Origin: UBA9676 sp036522155
GTDB taxonomy: Bacteria; Actinomycetota; Actinomycetes; Streptosporangiales; Streptosporangiaceae
Length of the DNA: 9,535 nt
Direction: 5' to 3'
Assembly (NCBI GenBank): GCA_036522155.1
Contig: DATDGI010000152.1
Location: forward strand, 1-9,535
Positions 5,240 to 9,535 of this stretch are shown one piece after another (within the stretch, counting starts at the first letter, position 1; every line of letters starts with the position of its first letter). The position numbers were made by a program, and so were the translations under genes. The notes under the pieces were generated by a model that was not told the origin of the DNA, ran no database searches, and worked only from the letters and a program-made list of their open reading frames with translations.

Positions 5240-6195
5240 ACACCGTCGTTGTTCACGTCGATGAGGTATCCGCGGACCACTCCCGAGCCCGCCTCACTGC
5301 CCGGGTTGACGCAGAGCGTCGGGCCGATCATCTTCTCCCCCGCGGACTCGTGGATGTGGCCGTGCAGGCTGAGCAAGGGCCGGACCTGCCGCACCGCCTC
5401 CAGCACGCCCGTCGAGCCAACCGGGCCGCGCATCAAATCACCGGCCGAGGCCTGGAGCCTCAGGTTCGCGTCGAGAAGCGGCGCGGTGTCCAGGCCCGAC
5501 CCGTAGGGCGGGCAGTGGATCAGGAAGATCGTCCGTTTCGGATCCTTGGCCTGGTCAGCGAGCGAGTAGATCTCCTCACGGAACGCATCCTCGGACACCT
5601 CACGCGGGGTGAGCCATGGCGTCGGGCTGGACTTCCCCAGCCCGATGACCTGCAGGTCACCGGGGATGTCGACGATCGTGCCGTCGGCGTTAGTGCAGTA
5701 CTGGCTGGCCGCAAGCGGTTCGTCGATGTCGTACGGGTCGTCGTTGCCAGGGATCAGGATCAGCGGGACCCCCGTACCGTCGAGCCGCTCGGCCGCCAGG
5801 TCGAGCCACTGCTTGACACGGGCCCGGATTTCCCTGCTGAACAGCGCGTCCAGCTTGGCCTGGTCGCCACCCAGGGCATCTACCTCTTCCTTGGTGGTCC
5901 GGAAGGCGTAGTAACCGAGGCTGGCGACGTCGCGCTCCAGCGCCGCGAGCTCCTTCTCGGTCCTGGCCACCCGGCGCTGCCCCAGCAGGGTCGCCTCGTA
6001 GCGATCGCCGGTCGCCACGATCGGGACCATCGCCTTGCCGGTCAGGTCCCCCGCGTAGAGGACCGCGTCCGCCTTGTAGACATTCAGCCGGATGGCATTG
6101 AGCAGCTTCCGCCACGCCGGGTCGGAGGCATGGAAGTCCGACACGACGTACAGGCGCGTGCCACGGCGCTTCGACGCCCCTCTCAGCAGCGGCAT
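5212..6195 (-). CDS. Calcineurin-like metallophosphoesterase
   Basis: This is a 327-aa cytoplasmic enzyme predicted to hydrolyse phosphomonoesters or phosphodiesters with two metal ions. All blocks of the fold are present in order: DFH (20-22), GDLTGK (49-54), GNDD (150-153), IHCPP (H227) and LHGHIHE (277-283). GNDD replaces the more common GNHE/GNHD, so the usual histidine at that place is an aspartate; other family members also vary there (GNCD). A charged, helical insertion of roughly 85 residues (about 55-140) separates the second and third blocks and may confer specificity. The substrate cannot be named. The ATG at 6195 has only a weak upstream purine stretch (GGCTGGGCAG), but the first beta strand (LYVVSDFH) begins soon after. 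It lies 58 bp downstream of the permease gene and is probably co-translated with the nucleotidyltransferase gene, suggesting a joint function. Confidence 0.88.
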   Translation of the reverse strand: MPLLRGASKRRGTRLYVVSDFHASDPAWRKLLNAIRLNVYKADAVLYAGDLTGKAMVPIVATGDRYEATLLGQRRVARTEKELAALERDVASLGYYAFRTTKEEVDALGGDQAKLDALFSREIRARVKQWLDLAAERLDGTGVPLILIPGNDDPYDIDEPLAASQYCTNADGTIVDIPGDLQVIGLGKSSPTPWLTPREVSEDAFREEIYSLADQAKDPKRTIFLIHCPPYGSGLDTAPLLDANLRLQASAGDLMRGPVGSTGVLEAVRQVRPLLSLHGHIHESAGEKMIGPTLCVNPGSEAGSGVVRGYLIDVNNDGVERSFRVEG

Positions 6196-6253
6196 CTGCC
6201 CAGCCTACGGGTTACCGGCAAAGCCCATAGAAGCTGAACGGCTGGCCGCATGG

Positions 6254-7978
6254 CTAATCAGGTGGCAGCTCCTTGTACAGCAGCGACATCTCGACGCCGG
6301 AGGCCCGGTTCTTGATGGCCACGATGATGTAGATGATCACGGCGACCACGTACAGGGCGATGGTCAGGGTGATCCCGCTGTTGTTGAAGTAGGACAGGAC
6401 CCCGCCCTTACCGGGCTTGAGGGCTGCGCCGACCGCAGCGGAGATCGGCTTGATGCCCGCGAACCAGTAGGTGAACACCGCGAAGGCCAGCCACACCGCT
6501 CCGAACGCCCACAGCGCGTTCCGCCACGGCGCGTTGCGGACCAGGTCGGGCCGGGAGAACCGGGAAATTATCGCGTTCACTCCGGGCAGGACCCAGCTGA
6601 AGAGGGCCATCAGGATGCTGAACCAGATGGTGGAGACCAGGTTCAGCTTCCCGTCGGGCGGCGCGATGGACTTCGGCAGCAGCGCGAAGTTCTGCAGGAT
6701 CGCGAGCACCACGCAGAAGCCGACCGCGGTGAGGATCGCGTTCAGCGGGGCGCGCAGCCGCTCGTTGACCTCGCCGAACCACTTCGGCACCTGCCGGTCC
6801 AGGCTCCAGGCCAGCGAGATCCGGCTGATCAGGCTGATATAGACCGGGCACAGCAGGAACGGCCAGAGTGTGGCGGCGACGCTGACGAACAGCCAGATCA
6901 CCCACAGCCCGGGACGGGAAATGGCCGCGGCGAGGGGCAGCGCGGTCGCCTGCCCGAGTGGCGTGGTTTTCCCGGACCAGTAGTTGATGCCCCAGCCCAG
7001 CATGTTCGTCGTGCCCAGCCGGTTGCCGAGGGTGTCCACGTAGAACGAGTTCATGACCACGGCGAAGAACAGCGCCCCCAGCACGCCGGTCAGGATGCCG
7101 CGCTTGATGTTCCCCCGGACCTCGCCGGCGATGTACGCGGAGTACTGGAATCCGATGTACTGGAAGAGGATCACGCTCATGAGGAACGGGAGCACGGTCG
7201 TGCTCCAGCTGAAGCCGTGCCCCACGACGTTGCCTGCGACCGCGGCCTTCTGCAGCGCGGCCGCTGTCATGCCGGTGTACTTCGGCAGGTTGGCCTCGAA
7301 GCTGGAGCGGTGGATGAACAGCAGCCCGGCCACCCACATGACGATCCACGACAGCAGGCCGAACGCCCCGAGCCCGGTGACGATGCGGTGGAACCTGCGG
7401 GTCGGCTGGACCACCACCAGCAGGATCAGAGCGATCACCACCAGCGCGGCGATCATTCCGGGCCAGCTGGTGACGGTCCCGCCCGAGGTGAACCAGCCGT
7501 TCGCCCGCTTGAAAAAGCCCACACCGGTGCCGATCCCGATGATGTCGCCGCTGATCTGGGTGTTGTGCAGCACGATCGGTATCTCGAAGGCGATGACCGC
7601 GAGCGAGGCGAAGACCAGCGTGAATGACTCGACCCAGGCGAGGAAGGGCCCGACCCCGGGGATCAGCCGGCTGGTGAAGACGTAGTCGCCCCCGGACCTG
7701 GGCATCACGGTCGCGAGCGAGGCGAAGATGAGGCCAAGGAAGACACAGCAGATTCCGACGAGGATGGCCGTCCAGCCGTAGCTGGTGAGCCCGAACGTCT
7801 TCCCGACCGGCACGAAGGCGAGGGTGTAGAACACCGGCGCCCACGCCACCGTTATGCCGATGAAGGCCGCCGTGTTGTAGAACAGGGCGTTCCGGACGCT
7901 GACCTCGCGGACCAGCCCGGACGACTGCCGAACAAACAGGGCCCGCCCGCCAGTGGGCGCTGCCGTCGTATCCGCCAT
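6254..7978 (-). CDS. APC-superfamily amino acid/polyamine permease
   Basis: This is a 574-aa integral membrane transporter with about 12-14 hydrophobic segments. The APC marker MPRSGGDYVFTSR is at 92-104, after the third hydrophobic stretch, and the first helix carries the unwound-helix pattern (FIGITVAW) expected of the LeuT fold. It would import amino acids or polyamines with a proton or by exchange. It is longer than the usual 450-500 aa because of an extended periplasmic-type loop with NxxG-rich sequence (about 335-365) and a long C-terminal pair of helices. The ATG at 7978 is well supported by AGGGAGG 5 nt upstream. It is divergent from an acetylpolyamine deacetylase-like gene, pointing to acetylated or free polyamines as one candidate substrate. 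It might also be transcribed with the phosphoesterase gene 58 bp downstream. Confidence 0.92.
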   Translation of the reverse strand: MADTTAAPTGGRALFVRQSSGLVREVSVRNALFYNTAAFIGITVAWAPVFYTLAFVPVGKTFGLTSYGWTAILVGICCVFLGLIFASLATVMPRSGGDYVFTSRLIPGVGPFLAWVESFTLVFASLAVIAFEIPIVLHNTQISGDIIGIGTGVGFFKRANGWFTSGGTVTSWPGMIAALVVIALILLVVVQPTRRFHRIVTGLGAFGLLSWIVMWVAGLLFIHRSSFEANLPKYTGMTAAALQKAAVAGNVVGHGFSWSTTVLPFLMSVILFQYIGFQYSAYIAGEVRGNIKRGILTGVLGALFFAVVMNSFYVDTLGNRLGTTNMLGWGINYWSGKTTPLGQATALPLAAAISRPGLWVIWLFVSVAATLWPFLLCPVYISLISRISLAWSLDRQVPKWFGEVNERLRAPLNAILTAVGFCVVLAILQNFALLPKSIAPPDGKLNLVSTIWFSILMALFSWVLPGVNAIISRFSRPDLVRNAPWRNALWAFGAVWLAFAVFTYWFAGIKPISAAVGAALKPGKGGVLSYFNNSGITLTIALYVVAVIIYIIVAIKNRASGVEMSLLYKELPPD

Positions 7979-7996
7979 GCCAGCCTCCCTGATGAG

Positions 7997-8014
7997 ACAG
8001 ACCGATCTGACTGT
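7997..8014. promoter_or_regulatory. Imperfect palindrome in the permease leader
   Basis: ACAGACCGATCTGACTGT matches its own reverse complement at 14 of 18 positions, centred on GATC. It lies 19-36 bp upstream of the permease start codon, just before its ribosome binding site, where a repressor would interfere with expression. There is no regulator gene beside it, so the binding protein would be encoded elsewhere. Confidence 0.35.
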
Positions 8015-8031
8015 TTTGTGAAGGAGCCCGT

Positions 8032-8136
8032 ATGATCGTAGCGCCGCCCTCGGCGTTCACCCAGGCCCAAAACGGATGCCACGCCCGGCGCAGCGCGCAG
8101 GCGGCCTGCCCGCCCGGCCATAACTCCGTATCGTGA
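8032..8136 (+). CDS. Possible 34-aa small ORF or leader peptide
   Basis: An ATG at 8032 follows AAGGAG with a 5-nt spacer, a near-ideal ribosome binding site, and opens a 34-codon frame ending TGA at 8134-8136. The peptide begins MIVAPPSAFTQAQNGCH and has no hydrophobic segment or known motif. It lies 108 bp upstream of the deacetylase gene on the same strand. It could be a leader peptide or a chance site; third-position codon bias is not conclusive at this length. Confidence 0.25.
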   Translation: MIVAPPSAFTQAQNGCHARRSAQAACPPGHNSVS

Positions 8137-8151
8137 TCCTCTCCCACATCA

Positions 8152-8168
8152 GCTGGCGTGACGCCAGC
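8152..8168. promoter_or_regulatory. Perfect 7-bp palindrome between permease and deacetylase
   Basis: GCTGGCG-TGA-CGCCAGC is a perfect inverted repeat with a 3-nt centre. It lies about 75-90 bp upstream of the deacetylase start and roughly 175 bp from the permease start. As DNA it is a plausible operator; as RNA it would be a tight hairpin that could terminate the small upstream ORF. Confidence 0.4.
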
Positions 8169-8214
8169 CAGAAAGCTGCGGGTGCCGATGGGACTGCTGC
8201 ACCGTCACAGAAGG

Positions 8215-8234
8215 ACGCCCAGCCACCAGGGCGT
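8215..8234 (+). promoter_or_regulatory. Hairpin abutting the deacetylase ribosome binding site
   Basis: ACGCCC (8215-8220) pairs with GGGCGT (8229-8234) around an 8-nt loop. The 3' arm ends on the base immediately before the GGGGG at 8235-8239 that serves the deacetylase ATG at 8245. Such a stem could limit or present the ribosome binding site. Chance pairing in GC-rich DNA cannot be excluded. Confidence 0.3.
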
Positions 8235-8244
8235 GGGGGCCTGA

Positions 8245-9336
<1,092 letters not shown>

Positions 9337-9342
9337 ACCTCA

Positions 9343-9396
9343 GCCCCGGCCATCTGGGGCGATGCAGGTGAACGCGCCGCCAGCCTGATGGCCGGC
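9343..9396. terminator. Two candidate stem-loops between convergent genes
   Basis: GCCCC (9343-9347) pairs with GGGGC (9356-9360) around 8 nt. GCCGCCA (9376-9382) pairs with TGGCCGGC (9389-9396) with one bulge and is followed by CTCTTAGT. They lie between the deacetylase stop and the end of the minus-strand gene at the window edge, as expected for terminators of convergent genes. Neither has a proper U-run. Confidence 0.35.
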
Positions 9397-9424
9397 CTCT
9401 TAGTCCAGTCCATGGGCATCCGCA

Positions 9425-9535
9425 TCAACCGCGCAGGCGGGCGCTCTCGTCGCTGACCCACAGGCCCACCAGCCCCCGCAGGTGCGCGATGAACTGGTCG
9501 TGCTCGTGCGCGGGATACGCCGACCGGACCGTCTC
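9425..9535 (-). CDS. 3' end of an unidentified gene, cut by the window edge
   Basis: On the minus strand an open frame enters from the right edge and ends at TGA 9425-9427, giving the last 36 residues: TVRSAYPAHEHDQFIAHLRG followed by LVGLWVSDESARLRG. The amphipathic pattern with aromatic and charged residues and the strong third-position GC look like real protein. I do not recognise the family from this fragment. It converges on the deacetylase gene, with about 88 bp between the stops. Confidence 0.5.
   Translation of the reverse strand, partial: ETVRSAYPAHEHDQFIAHLRGLVGLWVSDESARLRG

Noticed and set aside
5169..5243. Longer nucleotidyltransferase start at 5243
   Set aside because: It overlaps the end of the phosphoesterase gene and translates the duplicated repeat out of phase. 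GTG 5168 has GGAGGG at ideal spacing.
6092..7627. A 511-codon plus-strand frame opposite the permease gene
   Set aside because: It is very rich in H, D, Q, E, R, G and P, has no hydrophobic core, and is exactly antisense to a transporter with clear family motifs. It is the usual by-product of high-GC third positions.

Overview
The window reads as a piece of a high-GC actinobacterial chromosome. Its genes use strongly GC-biased codons, several start with GTG, and the families present (a TetR-controlled DHA2 drug exporter, an APC permease, an acetylpolyamine-type deacetylase, an AbiEii-like nucleotidyltransferase) are typical of soil actinomycetes. The exact genus cannot be read from it.

Layout. 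Positions 1-488 hold no credible gene but contain the degenerate 5' half of a tRNA-Thr(TGT) on the minus strand. A stand-alone HNH nuclease with a PUA/EVE-like N-terminal region follows (489-1421, minus). After a 0.3 kb gene-poor gap with a strong stem-loop come a 14-TM-type drug exporter (1785-3275, minus) and its divergent TetR-family regulator (3480-4130, plus). The gap between these two holds two identical 15-bp palindromes, one of them filling the spacer of a good exporter promoter. A 60-aa single-TM membrane protein (4160-4342, minus) converges on the regulator.

Next, all on the minus strand, are an APC permease (6254-7978), a calcineurin-like metallophosphoesterase (5212-6195) and a nucleotidyltransferase-fold protein (4401-5168). 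The phosphoesterase and nucleotidyltransferase genes look translationally coupled. Their junction carries an exact, abutting 41-bp tandem duplication that has doubled the stop codon, ribosome binding site and start codon, leaving a 12-codon minicistron between the two genes.

Divergent from the permease is an acetylpolyamine amidohydrolase-like deacetylase (8245-9336, plus). The two may form a polyamine or acylated-amine uptake and deacetylation unit. Their 266-bp shared gap contains two palindromes, a hairpin abutting the deacetylase ribosome binding site, and a 34-codon ORF with a good Shine-Dalgarno sequence. The right edge cuts the 3' end of a minus-strand gene (9425-9535).

The best candidates for something undescribed are the phosphoesterase-nucleotidyltransferase pair with its duplicated junction and the HNH nuclease with a possible modified-base reader domain. 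No CRISPR array, insertion sequence or prophage module is visible.
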